Assembly (NCBI GenBank): GCA_913009315.1
Contig: CAJVZA010000010.1
Coordinates: 1 to 37,658 of the forward strand
Source of the DNA: an uncultured Hippea sp.
GTDB lineage: Bacteria; Campylobacterota_A; Desulfurellia; JAADFJ01
DNA length: 37,658 nt
Direction of reading: 5' to 3'
Shown here: positions 9,887-19,509 of the stretch, in pieces
Numbering within the stretch: position 1 is the first letter of the stretch
Layout: every line of letters starts with the position of its first letter
Made by a program: the position numbers and the translations under genes
The notes under the pieces: model-generated
Databases searched by the model: none
What the model was told of the DNA's origin: nothing
The model's input: only the letters and a program-made list of their open reading frames with translations

Positions 9887-10504
9887 ATGCATTTTCTACA
9901 CTTTGTTTTATACAATACTATAAGCCTGATTACAGTTTTAAATCCTCTTGCCGCTGCAGCAGTGATGCTTTCATTGGTGGAACCCGAGGAAGTTAAGAGT
10001 ATTTCCAAAGCAGCTTCGTTTACTGTTTTTATAGCATCCATAACAACTATGCTGTTAGGCGGGATTATTTTAAAGTTATTCGGAATAGATCTGCCTTCTA
10101 TGGAAGCTATTGGCGGTGTAGTATTGCTTATCGTTTCAATAAACATGATTCAGGGCAAAGAGATTATTCCAACAAAACATACAGCAGAAGAAGATAGCGC
10201 TGCCGCCCATAAAGATAATGTTGCCATTATCCCTCTTGCAATTCCTATCATATTCGGACCTGGAGCCATAACTACTATAATTGTTTTGAATACCAACGCC
10301 GGTTTATCAACAGGAAAAATTGCCCTTTTTATTTCTATCATAATCTCCTATATTATAATCTTTCTTACACTGAGGTACGCAAGGTATATATCAAATCTTC
10401 TTGGCATACATGGTTTAAAGATTGCGACAAGAATTATCGGTATCATAATTGGAGCGATAGCTATGAAATTTTTGGTTGAAGGAGTAAAAGGAATATGGAT
10501 GTAA
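9887..10504 (+). CDS. MarC family integral membrane protein
   Basis: Hydrophobic 205 aa with LNPLAAAAV near the N-terminus and IPLAIPIIFGPGAITTIIV repeat half. Confidence 0.88.
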   Translation: MHFLHFVLYNTISLITVLNPLAAAAVMLSLVEPEEVKSISKAASFTVFIASITTMLLGGIILKLFGIDLPSMEAIGGVVLLIVSINMIQGKEIIPTKHTAEEDSAAAHKDNVAIIPLAIPIIFGPGAITTIIVLNTNAGLSTGKIALFISIIISYIIIFLTLRYARYISNLLGIHGLKIATRIIGIIIGAIAMKFLVEGVKGIWM

Positions 10505-11230
10505 CTATTTGTTTGATTTTTTACCTAAATACGCCTCTTGCACTTTAGTCGAAGAGAGCAGATCTTTCGTACTTCCGCTTATAGCTATTTTGCCGACCTC
10601 AAGCACATAAGCCCTGTCGGCAAGCTGCAAGGCTAATCTGGCGTTTTGTTCCACAAGCAGCACGCTTACACCTGCTTTATTTATCTCTTTTATTACATTG
10701 AAAATTGTTTTTACGAGTATTGGTGCAAGTCCCAAACTGGGCTCATCGAGAAGAAGCATTTCCGGTTTACTCATTAGTGCCCTTGCTATGGCAAGCATCT
10801 GCTGCTCTCCGCCGGACAATGTCCCGGCAAGTTGATTTTGCCGCTCCTGCAATATTGGAAATAATGAATAAACCCACTGCAGGCGTTCATCATCAATAGA
10901 TTGCATCGTATAGGCTCCAAGAAGAATATTTTCCTTTACATTCAATGTTCCGAAAATTCTCCTTCCTTCGGGTGCATGACTGATGCCGATCGATACAATT
11001 TTATAAGCCGGTACGGACGTTATCTCAAAACTCTTATATCTTATGCTTCCTTTTCCTATTTTATGTAAACCGCTTATAGCCCTCAATGTTGTTGTTTTTC
11101 CGGCACCGTTGGCTCCCAGAATAGCAACAATTTCACCTTTACGAACATCAAAAGAAATTCCTTTTACGGCTTGTATGTTGCCGTATGAAACCTCTATGTC
11201 TTCCGCAATAAGCAGTCTGTCATTATCCAA
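10505..11230 (-). CDS. livF: Branched-chain amino acid ABC transporter ATP-binding protein LivF
   Basis: Walker A GANGAGKTT, signature LSGGEQQML, LLLDEPSLGLAP; TTG start at 11230 (LDNDRLLIAEDIEVSYG) overlapping the livG stop; the longer ORF to 11299 is probably not real. Confidence 0.93.
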   Translation of the reverse strand: MDNDRLLIAEDIEVSYGNIQAVKGISFDVRKGEIVAILGANGAGKTTTLRAISGLHKIGKGSIRYKSFEITSVPAYKIVSIGISHAPEGRRIFGTLNVKENILLGAYTMQSIDDERLQWVYSLFPILQERQNQLAGTLSGGEQQMLAIARALMSKPEMLLLDEPSLGLAPILVKTIFNVIKEINKAGVSVLLVEQNARLALQLADRAYVLEVGKIAISGSTKDLLSSTKVQEAYLGKKSNK

Positions 11231-11975
11231 GATACGCCTCAATAACCTTAGGATTATTTTGAATCGCTTCCGGTGTTCCTTCGGCAATTTTCCTGCCAAA
11301 GTTTATTACGCACAGCTCTTCGGTTGTATTCATTACCAAATCCATGTCATGCTCGATGAGCAAAACAGTGATACCCCTGTCCCTGATCTTAAATATCATA
11401 CCGGAAAGTTCTTCGGTTTCCTTATCGTTGAGGCCCGCTGCAGGCTCATCAAGTATCAATAATTTCGGCTCCGTTGCAAGCGCTCTTGCCATCTCTACCT
11501 TTCGCTGAATTCCGTATGGAAGGCTGCCGGCCTCGTTTGCTGCATAATCTGCAAGATCAAAAAAGTCAATCTGCTCGAGCGCTTTAAACCAGTTTTCTTT
11601 CTCATCCTTTTTGTAGAACGGTGTGTGAATCATTCCGCTCAGCCATGATTGGCGTGATTTATTATGACGTCCCGACATTATGTTCTCTGCAACACTCATA
11701 TGAGAAAAAAGACGGATTGTTTGAAATGTTCTTACAATACCGGATTTAGCTATAAGATGAGGTGATTTACCTGTTATATTTTTTCCCTGCCAGATAATTT
11801 CTCCGGTTCCAGGTGTATAAATGCCTGAGATACAGTTGAAAACCGTCGTTTTTCCGGCTCCGTTGGGTCCTATTATTCCAAAAATCTGCCCTTCTTTTAT
11901 CTGAAAACTAAGATTATCTATTGCAATAAGGCCGCCGAATCGCATTGTTAAATTTTTGACCTCCAGAAAATACAT
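11223..11975 (-). CDS. livG: Branched-chain amino acid ABC transporter ATP-binding protein LivG
   Basis: GPNGAGKTTVFNCISG, SLPYGIQRKVEMARALATEPKLLILDEPAAGLN, EHDMDLVM. Confidence 0.95.
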   Translation of the reverse strand: MYFLEVKNLTMRFGGLIAIDNLSFQIKEGQIFGIIGPNGAGKTTVFNCISGIYTPGTGEIIWQGKNITGKSPHLIAKSGIVRTFQTIRLFSHMSVAENIMSGRHNKSRQSWLSGMIHTPFYKKDEKENWFKALEQIDFFDLADYAANEAGSLPYGIQRKVEMARALATEPKLLILDEPAAGLNDKETEELSGMIFKIRDRGITVLLIEHDMDLVMNTTEELCVINFGRKIAEGTPEAIQNNPKVIEAYLG

Positions 11976-11976
11976 A

Positions 11977-12912
11977 TCAATGCCTGATATATTTTGGTAT
12001 TCTGCCGAATTTCACCGGCCAGATTCCTTTTGGTCTCAGTATCATAGTAAGTATCATTGCTATTCCGAAAACAAAGTATCGTGCAGTTGCAAATTCTCTA
12101 AATATTTCAGGAACCACAAACATAAGAAATGTACCTATTAACACTCCCGGTATTGAAGATTGACCGCCCACAATTACGATGGTAAAGAATAGCACTGATT
12201 GAATAAAGCTAAATGCCTCAGGACTAACTGTTGAATATTGAACCGCAAATGCAACACCTGCAAGTCCTGAAAGTGCGGCACTTACTGCAAAGGCAAAAAT
12301 TTTATAAAACCGTGTGTTGATTCCGATAGTTTCAGATGCAAGCGAGTCTTCATTTATATAATGCAGTGCTCTTCCGGTTTTGCTTGCTTCAAGATTGTTC
12401 ATAATCACAAGGGTTAAAAAAAGAAAGAAGAGAGAAAAATAGTAGATTGAAGCTTGACTCGAAAACTCGATTCCAAAAATAGAGGGTACTCCTACGCCGA
12501 AAATACCGTTTGGTCCTCCGGTGATTCCGAACAGATTATTTTTCAATGCCTGCTCAAAAACAATATTGAATCCAAGTGTTGCCACAAGCAGATAATCACC
12601 CTTCAGATGCACTATCGGAGCGGCAAGCAAAACAGCAAAGATTACCGGTATTATAACCGCAAACGGTATAGTCAGCAGTACCGGAACACCATATGTACTG
12701 TTTAATATTGCTGTTGTGTACGCACCCATTCCAAAATAGATTGCATGGCCCATATCAAACATCCCGGCTCTGCCCAATACAATATCCTGACTCAACGATA
12801 CAATCGAATAGATGACAAATGTCGTTCCTATGGTAATCCAGCTTGAGTTTGAAAATAATGGAAATAATACGGAAAGTATCAATAAGACAGAGGTGAGGGT
12901 TTTCTTCTTCAT
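11977..12912 (-). CDS. livM: Branched-chain amino acid ABC transporter permease LivM
   Basis: LGRAGMFDMGHAIYFGMGAYTTAIL; GITGGPNGIFGV; ATG overlaps livH stop. Confidence 0.95.
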   Translation of the reverse strand: MKKKTLTSVLLILSVLFPLFSNSSWITIGTTFVIYSIVSLSQDIVLGRAGMFDMGHAIYFGMGAYTTAILNSTYGVPVLLTIPFAVIIPVIFAVLLAAPIVHLKGDYLLVATLGFNIVFEQALKNNLFGITGGPNGIFGVGVPSIFGIEFSSQASIYYFSLFFLFLTLVIMNNLEASKTGRALHYINEDSLASETIGINTRFYKIFAFAVSAALSGLAGVAFAVQYSTVSPEAFSFIQSVLFFTIVIVGGQSSIPGVLIGTFLMFVVPEIFREFATARYFVFGIAMILTMILRPKGIWPVKFGRIPKYIRH

Positions 12913-13814
12913 ACCTTCTCCGCCACCCTTTCGCCAAGAATGCCGGTAGGCCTAAATATAAGTATGCCGATTAGAAGAATAAAGGTAAAAGCCTCCGACC
13001 ACGAGCTTGAAACATATCCTGCTATGAATGCATTGAATACTCCAAGCAGTATTCCGCCGAGCATCGCTCCCGGAATATTACCGATTCCGCCTACGATTGC
13101 CGCTACAAACGCATTGAGACCATAAAGCCATCCCATGTTAAAATAGACTTCACGATAATAGATACCGACAAAGATTCCTCCTATTGCAGCCAAACCGGAT
13201 CCAAGCACAAAAATTGTTACAATAACCCTGTTAACATTAATGCCCATCAGCTGAGCCGCTTCCTGATCTATAGCTGCCGCTCTTATAGCGGTTCCTAATT
13301 TGGTTTTATTGATAAACAGATGAAGAAGCAGCATAAATACGAACGACGACACAATAATAAAAAGCTGAGCCGAACTGACTATAACACTGCCTATCGACCA
13401 TGATGTAGATGGCAGAATATTGGAAGGAAAAATCTTAAGATTGGGTCCCCAGAGAAGCATCATTCCGTTTTCAAAAACCATACTTGCACCCAACGCCGAA
13501 ACAACTGCGCTGAGCCTCGGAGCATTGGCGTTTCTTAACGGCCTGTAAGCAATCATTTCAAGCATCATTCCTGCAAAAACGATAACCATAATAGTGCCGA
13601 TTAGTACAATCAACAGAATGGAAAGGCCGGAAGACGATGTTCCGACCTTCATAAATATTGTTAATCCTATATAAGCGGCAAGTGCAACCAGATCTCCATG
13701 CGCGAAGTTTATAAGCTTCATAACGCCGTAAACCATTGTATATCCCAGCGCTATCAGAGCATAAATTCCTCCTATGGTCAATCCGTTGACAAGCTGCTGA
13801 AAGAATATGTTCAT
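12909..13814 (-). CDS. livH: Branched-chain amino acid ABC transporter permease LivH
   Basis: NGLTIGGIYALIALGYTMVYGVMKLINFAHGD; GGIGNIPGAMLGGILLG. Confidence 0.95.
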   Translation of the reverse strand: MNIFFQQLVNGLTIGGIYALIALGYTMVYGVMKLINFAHGDLVALAAYIGLTIFMKVGTSSSGLSILLIVLIGTIMVIVFAGMMLEMIAYRPLRNANAPRLSAVVSALGASMVFENGMMLLWGPNLKIFPSNILPSTSWSIGSVIVSSAQLFIIVSSFVFMLLLHLFINKTKLGTAIRAAAIDQEAAQLMGINVNRVIVTIFVLGSGLAAIGGIFVGIYYREVYFNMGWLYGLNAFVAAIVGGIGNIPGAMLGGILLGVFNAFIAGYVSSSWSEAFTFILLIGILIFRPTGILGERVAEKV

Positions 13815-13820
13815 GAATGT

Positions 13821-14951
13821 TTATTTTTCTTTATAAACTATCTTCTTGCTCCCATCTTTTTGAACTTCGTATGTCATATAAACACTTCCGGTTCGCTCTC
13901 CACTCTTGAGAAAAGTAACCGGACCTGTGATGCCTGGAAAATCTTTCAGATTATGAAGATATTTTGCCAATTTTACGGTGTTCGTAGTTCCGGTCTTTTT
14001 TATTGCAAACAAAATTGCACGCAGACCGTCTGTGTTGAGAAGTGTCCAGATGCTTGGAGGCATCATATGATATCGTGCCTTGTACGCCTTTAGAAAGTTT
14101 TTAGCTAACGGATATGGAAGAACAGAAGGAGTAGGAACATTTATTAAATAGGTTCCCTTTGCGCTGCTTCCTGCAAGTTTGAGAAAATCGGGATTATCGA
14201 CAGAATCTCCGCCTACAAAGTCAGCCTTAATTCTAAGCTCTACCTGCTGAGCTCTGATAAGTCCTCCGTCTGTATAATAGCCGCCGAAATAGATTACATC
14301 AGGGTTCATCGATTTTATCTTGGTCAATACCGGAGTAAAATTTTGAGCTCCCGATGTAATTCTTCCGCGATAAATAACCGTACCGCCTGCCTTTTTGATG
14401 GCTTTTGCTACAGCATTAGACAGACCATTTGAATAACTTGAATGATCGGAAAGTACAACAATCCTTTTGTAATGCTTCTTATTTACAAGATATTGAGCTG
14501 TGAATGCCGCCTCTGCGCTGTTGGGAAACGAGTTTCTAAAAAATGTCCAGTATCCATGTTTTGTCAGTCTGTCGCTGGTTCCGTCGCTTGTCTGAAGAAC
14601 CTTTGCCCTGTAATATGTAGCCTCAGCCGCTTCTGTTGATGTTGATGTATATGAACCTATTACAGCTATGACGCCCTTGTTGACCAGGTCACGTGCGCAT
14701 ATAGCAGCCTGAACCGCTGTTCCTTCATCGTCGCACACAACTACCTTTATCTTTTTACCCAAAATTCCGCCTTCTGCATTCTGCTGGCTGACTATGAGTT
14801 TCACAGCTTGCGCTATACCCTGACCCTCATTGGCGTATTTTCCTGTTATTGGAGCCTGCACACCAATAAGTATATATGATGATGCCATAGCTTCGGATGA
14901 TAACGATATTGTGATAGCCAATACAAGAAATAAACCCCACAATTTTTTCAT
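13821..14951 (-). CDS. LivK-like periplasmic substrate-binding protein
   Basis: Signal peptide; GVQAPITGKYANEGQGIAQAVKLIVSQQNAEGGILGKKIKVVVCDDEGT. Confidence 0.94.
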   Translation of the reverse strand: MKKLWGLFLVLAITISLSSEAMASSYILIGVQAPITGKYANEGQGIAQAVKLIVSQQNAEGGILGKKIKVVVCDDEGTAVQAAICARDLVNKGVIAVIGSYTSTSTEAAEATYYRAKVLQTSDGTSDRLTKHGYWTFFRNSFPNSAEAAFTAQYLVNKKHYKRIVVLSDHSSYSNGLSNAVAKAIKKAGGTVIYRGRITSGAQNFTPVLTKIKSMNPDVIYFGGYYTDGGLIRAQQVELRIKADFVGGDSVDNPDFLKLAGSSAKGTYLINVPTPSVLPYPLAKNFLKAYKARYHMMPPSIWTLLNTDGLRAILFAIKKTGTTNTVKLAKYLHNLKDFPGITGPVTFLKSGERTGSVYMTYEVQKDGSKKIVYKEK

Positions 14952-15093
14952 AAGTACCCCCTAGATTTGTTTATCTTCTATGTTAGACAAATTTTATAAA
15001 TCGTCAATAATAAATGTTTGATGTAATTGACACTTAAGTTCAGGAGATTAAACTGTGAATAAAGAAGTCAAAGTAAAAAACGGGAGGAGCAAA

Positions 15094-18000
15094 ATGGAAA
15101 CTATCAATGAACAGCTTATCGCCTATTATTCAAAATCGGATCAATCTCTTGAAGCCGCAACAAAAAAAACAGGAAGAGATCTTTTGAGTAAACTTGGCGA
15201 TTCAAAAAGTTCAATGTTCAGCAAAAAATTCTGGGAAGGGAGAATTACCGATTGGCTTTTAAAAAATGAAGATTTTAAGATCGGAATGTTTCGATTTATA
15301 GATGTTCTTCCGACATTGAATTCTCAGGATGAACTTTCAGCACACATAAAAGCGTATTTTGGAGATACCGAGCTTAACAGCACAATAAAAAATCTTCTTG
15401 GCTTTGCCGGCGGGAAAGGAATAGCGGCAAAACTTGCCGCGGGAGCACTCAAAAAGAATATAGCAAAGATGGCAAACGGTTTCATTGTAGGTGAAGATCT
15501 TGATAAATCGATGAACAGGCTTCTTAAACTTAGAAAGAAGGGAATCGGTTTTACGATGGATCTTTTGGGTGAAGCTTCGGTAAGCGAGAAAGAAGCCGAT
15601 CTGTATCTTGCCCGCTATGTCTCTCTTATAAAAAGACTTTCGGAACTTCAGAATCAGTTTGAGAACAATTCAGTTGAAGCAGGTGTGCCTATAAATCAGC
15701 CGAAGATAAATCTTTCTTTGAAATTGACATCGCTGTACAGCCAGATTGACCCTGTAGATACAAACGGCAGTATCAATGCACTCAAAAAAAGACTTTTTCC
15801 GCTGTTTGAGCTGGCAATGAAAAACAAGATATTTATAACTATCGATATGGAAAGCTATTATTACAAAGATCTGACATTAAGGCTTTTCAGGGAAATCATG
15901 CTGGATAAACAGTTTGAATCATATCCGTACTTCGGCATAGTTATACAGTCATATCTGAAAGATTCATTGGATGATACCGAATCAATATTGAAATGGGCCG
16001 GACAACGAAAAGCCGTCACCAATATCCGCCTTGTAAAAGGTGCTTATTGGGATTATGAAAATGTTATAAGCTGTCAAAAAGGCTGGCCTGTTCCGGTTTT
16101 TAATAATAAATCACAGACGGACGCAATGTATGAGAGAATCAGTGATCTGCTTCTAAGAAACATCGATACTGTAAGGCCGGCATTTGCCGGACACAATATA
16201 AGAACAATATCTAAATCAATCGCTCTTGCTGAATCTTTAAATATCAATAAAAGGGCGTTTGAATTTCAGGTGCTTTACGGAATGGGAGAACCGATCGCTG
16301 AAATACTCTCATCGATAGGATATATGACGCGTGTTTATGCACCTGTAGGAGAACTTCTGCCGGGAGTCGCATATCTGATAAGAAGGCTGCTTGAGAATAC
16401 ATCAAATCAGTCTTGGTTACTGCAAAGTCAGACTAATCTGACATCCGGGGAACTTCTTGCGAATCCATTTAAAAATCTATCCATCGAAAAAGAAAAGGAG
16501 GCAGCCGAAAAGAAGCTCTTTGAAAATGAACCACCTCTTGATTTTTCAAAAACTGATGTAAGAAATAAATTTTCAGACGCGTTGAAAGAGATTGAGGCAA
16601 AATTTCCCTTTGATGTATACCCTATCATAAATGATAAAAAGCTGAGAAACGGGCAGCAAGCTCAATCGGTTAACCCGGCAAACCCGGAGCATTTAATAGG
16701 AAACTTTTATAAAGCAGATACAGCCGATTGCGAAACGGCAATAAAAACAGGGTGGGAGAATTTTGATAAATGGAGCGCTATGTCTGTTGAAAAAAGAGCG
16801 GATATTCTTTTTAAGGCTGCTGCAATTATGCGAAAGAAGCGATACGAGCTTGCAGCAATTCAGGTCTACGAAGCGGCAAAACCTTGGAAAGAGGCTGAGG
16901 GGGATGTTACCGAGGCAATAGATTATCTTGAATATTACGGCAGAGAAGCAATAAGATTGCTTACTCCCAAAAAAATGATGGATATTCCAGGTGAAAACAA
17001 CAGCTATTTCTATAGACCAAGAGGTCTTGGAGCAGTTATTTCTCCCTGGAACTTTCCGCTTGCAATCTCTGTCGGAATGATCTCCGCTGCGCTTGTTACA
17101 GGAAACTGCGTAATATATAAACCGTCATCCGAAACACCTGTAGTCGGAAGTTATATTGTCAATATATTTAAAGAATCAGGAATACCTAACGGTGTTTTAT
17201 CCTTTTTGCCGGGCGATGGGTCTGCGATAGGCAATTATCTTATAACTCACAAACGTGTTCATTTTGTTGTGTTTACCGGCTCAAAATCGGTTGGACTTAA
17301 TATTGTTGAAAAAGCCGGCATAACTACGCCCGATCAATGGGAAGTCAAAAAAACCATAACAGAGATGGGTGGTAAAAACGCCGTAATTGTTGATAATGAT
17401 GCCGATTTAGATGAAGCGGTAAAAGGTGTTGTGCAATCGGCTTTCGGTTACTCGGGACAAAAATGCTCTGCCTGCAGCAGAGTTATTGTTCTCGAGGATG
17501 CATACGACAATTTTGTAAACCGTCTCAAAGAGGCTGTTTTAAGTCTAAAAATAGGAAACCCATCTGATCCTGCCACAAAAATTAGTCCTGTCATAGATGC
17601 AAAAGCAAAAGAAAAAATCAACAGTTATATAGAAACAGGTAAAAAAGAAGCAACTCTCTATTTTCAGGGAAAGGCTCCCGAAAAGGGTTATTTTGTCCCG
17701 CCTACAATATTTACAGATGTTTCGGCTGATGCAACCATAGCCTGCGAAGAAATATTTGGTCCTGTACTTGCAGTCATAAAAGCCAAATCGTTTGATGAGG
17801 CAATTTCAATAGCAAATGGCGTGGTCTATGGGCTTACCGGCGGAGTATATTCAAGAAATCCCGTTAATTTAACTAAGGCAAGAGAACGGTTTGCAGTCGG
17901 TAATCTTTATCTTAATCGTTCTATAACCGGGGCGATAGTCGGCCGTCAACCGTTTGGAGGGTTTAAAATGTCCGGTGTCGGTTCAAAAGCCGGCGGCCCG

Positions 18001-18111
18001 GATTATCTGCTTCAGTTTGTAAAGCCGGTTGTCGTAACGGAAAACAGTACAAGAAGAGGCTTTACTCCCGAATTTGATAGAAAGATAAGCGGAGCATATC
18101 GGAATGAATAG
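15094..18111 (+). CDS. putA: Bifunctional proline dehydrogenase / delta-1-pyrroline-5-carboxylate dehydrogenase
   Basis: PRODH segment (SLKLTSLYSQIDP, IRLVKGAYWDYE, AGHNIRTI), ALDH segment (GLGAVISPWNFPLAI, ITEMGGKNAVIVD, GYSGQKCSACSRVIV). Start chosen at ATG 15094 with RBS gggaggag; ORF opens at GTG 15055. Confidence 0.96.
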   Translation: METINEQLIAYYSKSDQSLEAATKKTGRDLLSKLGDSKSSMFSKKFWEGRITDWLLKNEDFKIGMFRFIDVLPTLNSQDELSAHIKAYFGDTELNSTIKNLLGFAGGKGIAAKLAAGALKKNIAKMANGFIVGEDLDKSMNRLLKLRKKGIGFTMDLLGEASVSEKEADLYLARYVSLIKRLSELQNQFENNSVEAGVPINQPKINLSLKLTSLYSQIDPVDTNGSINALKKRLFPLFELAMKNKIFITIDMESYYYKDLTLRLFREIMLDKQFESYPYFGIVIQSYLKDSLDDTESILKWAGQRKAVTNIRLVKGAYWDYENVISCQKGWPVPVFNNKSQTDAMYERISDLLLRNIDTVRPAFAGHNIRTISKSIALAESLNINKRAFEFQVLYGMGEPIAEILSSIGYMTRVYAPVGELLPGVAYLIRRLLENTSNQSWLLQSQTNLTSGELLANPFKNLSIEKEKEAAEKKLFENEPPLDFSKTDVRNKFSDALKEIEAKFPFDVYPIINDKKLRNGQQAQSVNPANPEHLIGNFYKADTADCETAIKTGWENFDKWSAMSVEKRADILFKAAAIMRKKRYELAAIQVYEAAKPWKEAEGDVTEAIDYLEYYGREAIRLLTPKKMMDIPGENNSYFYRPRGLGAVISPWNFPLAISVGMISAALVTGNCVIYKPSSETPVVGSYIVNIFKESGIPNGVLSFLPGDGSAIGNYLITHKRVHFVVFTGSKSVGLNIVEKAGITTPDQWEVKKTITEMGGKNAVIVDNDADLDEAVKGVVQSAFGYSGQKCSACSRVIVLEDAYDNFVNRLKEAVLSLKIGNPSDPATKISPVIDAKAKEKINSYIETGKKEATLYFQGKAPEKGYFVPPTIFTDVSADATIACEEIFGPVLAVIKAKSFDEAISIANGVVYGLTGGVYSRNPVNLTKARERFAVGNLYLNRSITGAIVGRQPFGGFKMSGVGSKAGGPDYLLQFVKPVVVTENSTRRGFTPEFDRKISGAYRNE

Positions 18112-18219
18112 ACTATAATCCCCTAAGAAATTTATACAACAAAAATGTAATTCTTATTCCAAAATGCTGCAGCAAATCAAGAGGTGGAATGAGTCTGAAA
18201 AACAGCTGCACAAGGCAAG

Positions 18220-19509
18220 CTATAACCGTTTTTCTATAATGATCAGCTGCTTCTCTCTTATGAGGCTTCCCTTTATTCTGTTAACCGTCCTTATGGATGC
18301 AAGGGTTACACCGAATCTGTGTGCTATTTTCAATAACGAATCTCCCCGTTTTACATAATATTTTTCATATCTTATCGGCAGGCTTTTTTTATAGAGCATC
18401 GCAATTCTTTTTTGAGTAACATACCATGGAATTTTAATTATCATTCCCGCCGAAAGATGTTTAACTTTGCGTTTTAAGCTGTTTTCCGTCGATTTTCTCA
18501 GCCAGAAAAATCTTGCTATTTTATTCCAGCGATCATTCTTTTTAACTCTATATAGCAGCACCTTTCTCGGATTCGGCTTCATAAGTTCGTTATAATTCTT
18601 TTTAAAAATAGTGTAACTGGATTTAGGTATTATAATTTCAGCCGATTTATGATCAGGCGGAAGCACTCTGCGTTTGATAAATCTGTTAAGTTTGAATAGA
18701 GAATTCGTTGAAATTCCCATAAGCCTGGACAAAAAGTATAGCGGGATATGAGTTTTTATCTTTACTAATCTATATTTTTCATATGGGCTGTAGTGCAGAA
18801 CACCGTTATAAATTGCCAATTCAAAGGCGAAAAATTTTGCAATATAAAGCTGCGTTTCCCTGGGAAGCAAATTATCTTTTATAACATCATAAAAGCTGTG
18901 TCTTTTAAGCAGATGTTTTATTGCTCCCGGACCTGCGTTGTATGCCGCAATTGAAACGATCCACGAGCCGAATATTTTATGCAGCTGCTTCAGGTAATTT
19001 ATTGCAGCATCAGTTGATAAATACGGGTTCAGCCTCTCGTCAGTAAAAAAATCGACATTTATATCAGATTCTGCTGCGGCTTCCAGTTTCATCTGCCACA
19101 TACCTACTGCACCGCTGCGAGATCTTGCATACGGCTGGAAGTGACTCTCGATAAGTGCAAGTTCCGCTATTCTCGAAGGTATATTGTTTTGTTTCAGTTT
19201 GCTGCGAATTAAACCAATCCATTTCGATCCGCGAAAAAAAACCTTTTCATAAAAAAGTTTATGTTTTAATATAGAGTCGTACTTTTTTGAAATATCTCTC
19301 ACAAGGTTTTTCGGTATCTTAAAGTGCCGATATTTATAGTTATATTCCTCAAGCCCATCCAGATTATTGAGATCCGCGGCATTGTCAAAGCTATACATGA
19401 TATACATAAGATTGGGTTTGATCTCATCTGCATAAGCCGAGCTGCCGACAATAATAAGAAAAAAAAGTATGAATATCTTTTTTAAATGTTTACCGGTAAG
19501 TTCAATCAC
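18220..19509 (-). CDS. Membrane-bound lytic transglycosylase, SLT domain + LysM (MltD-like)
   Basis: ALIESHFQPYARSRSGAVGMWQ, SIAAYNAGPGAI, C-terminal LysM YYVKRGDSLLKIAHRFGVTLASIRTVNRI. Confidence 0.9.
   Translation of the reverse strand: MIELTGKHLKKIFILFFLIIVGSSAYADEIKPNLMYIMYSFDNAADLNNLDGLEEYNYKYRHFKIPKNLVRDISKKYDSILKHKLFYEKVFFRGSKWIGLIRSKLKQNNIPSRIAELALIESHFQPYARSRSGAVGMWQMKLEAAAESDINVDFFTDERLNPYLSTDAAINYLKQLHKIFGSWIVSIAAYNAGPGAIKHLLKRHSFYDVIKDNLLPRETQLYIAKFFAFELAIYNGVLHYSPYEKYRLVKIKTHIPLYFLSRLMGISTNSLFKLNRFIKRRVLPPDHKSAEIIIPKSSYTIFKKNYNELMKPNPRKVLLYRVKKNDRWNKIARFFWLRKSTENSLKRKVKHLSAGMIIKIPWYVTQKRIAMLYKKSLPIRYEKYYVKRGDSLLKIAHRFGVTLASIRTVNRIKGSLIREKQLIIIEKRL

Noticed and set aside
9775-10146. 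123-aa minus ORF overlapping marC
   Set aside because: Antisense to marC, no motif support.
10500-10510. Zero-gap convergent stops of marC and livF
   Set aside because: Real, but tight convergent genes are common in compact genomes; not a finding on its own.
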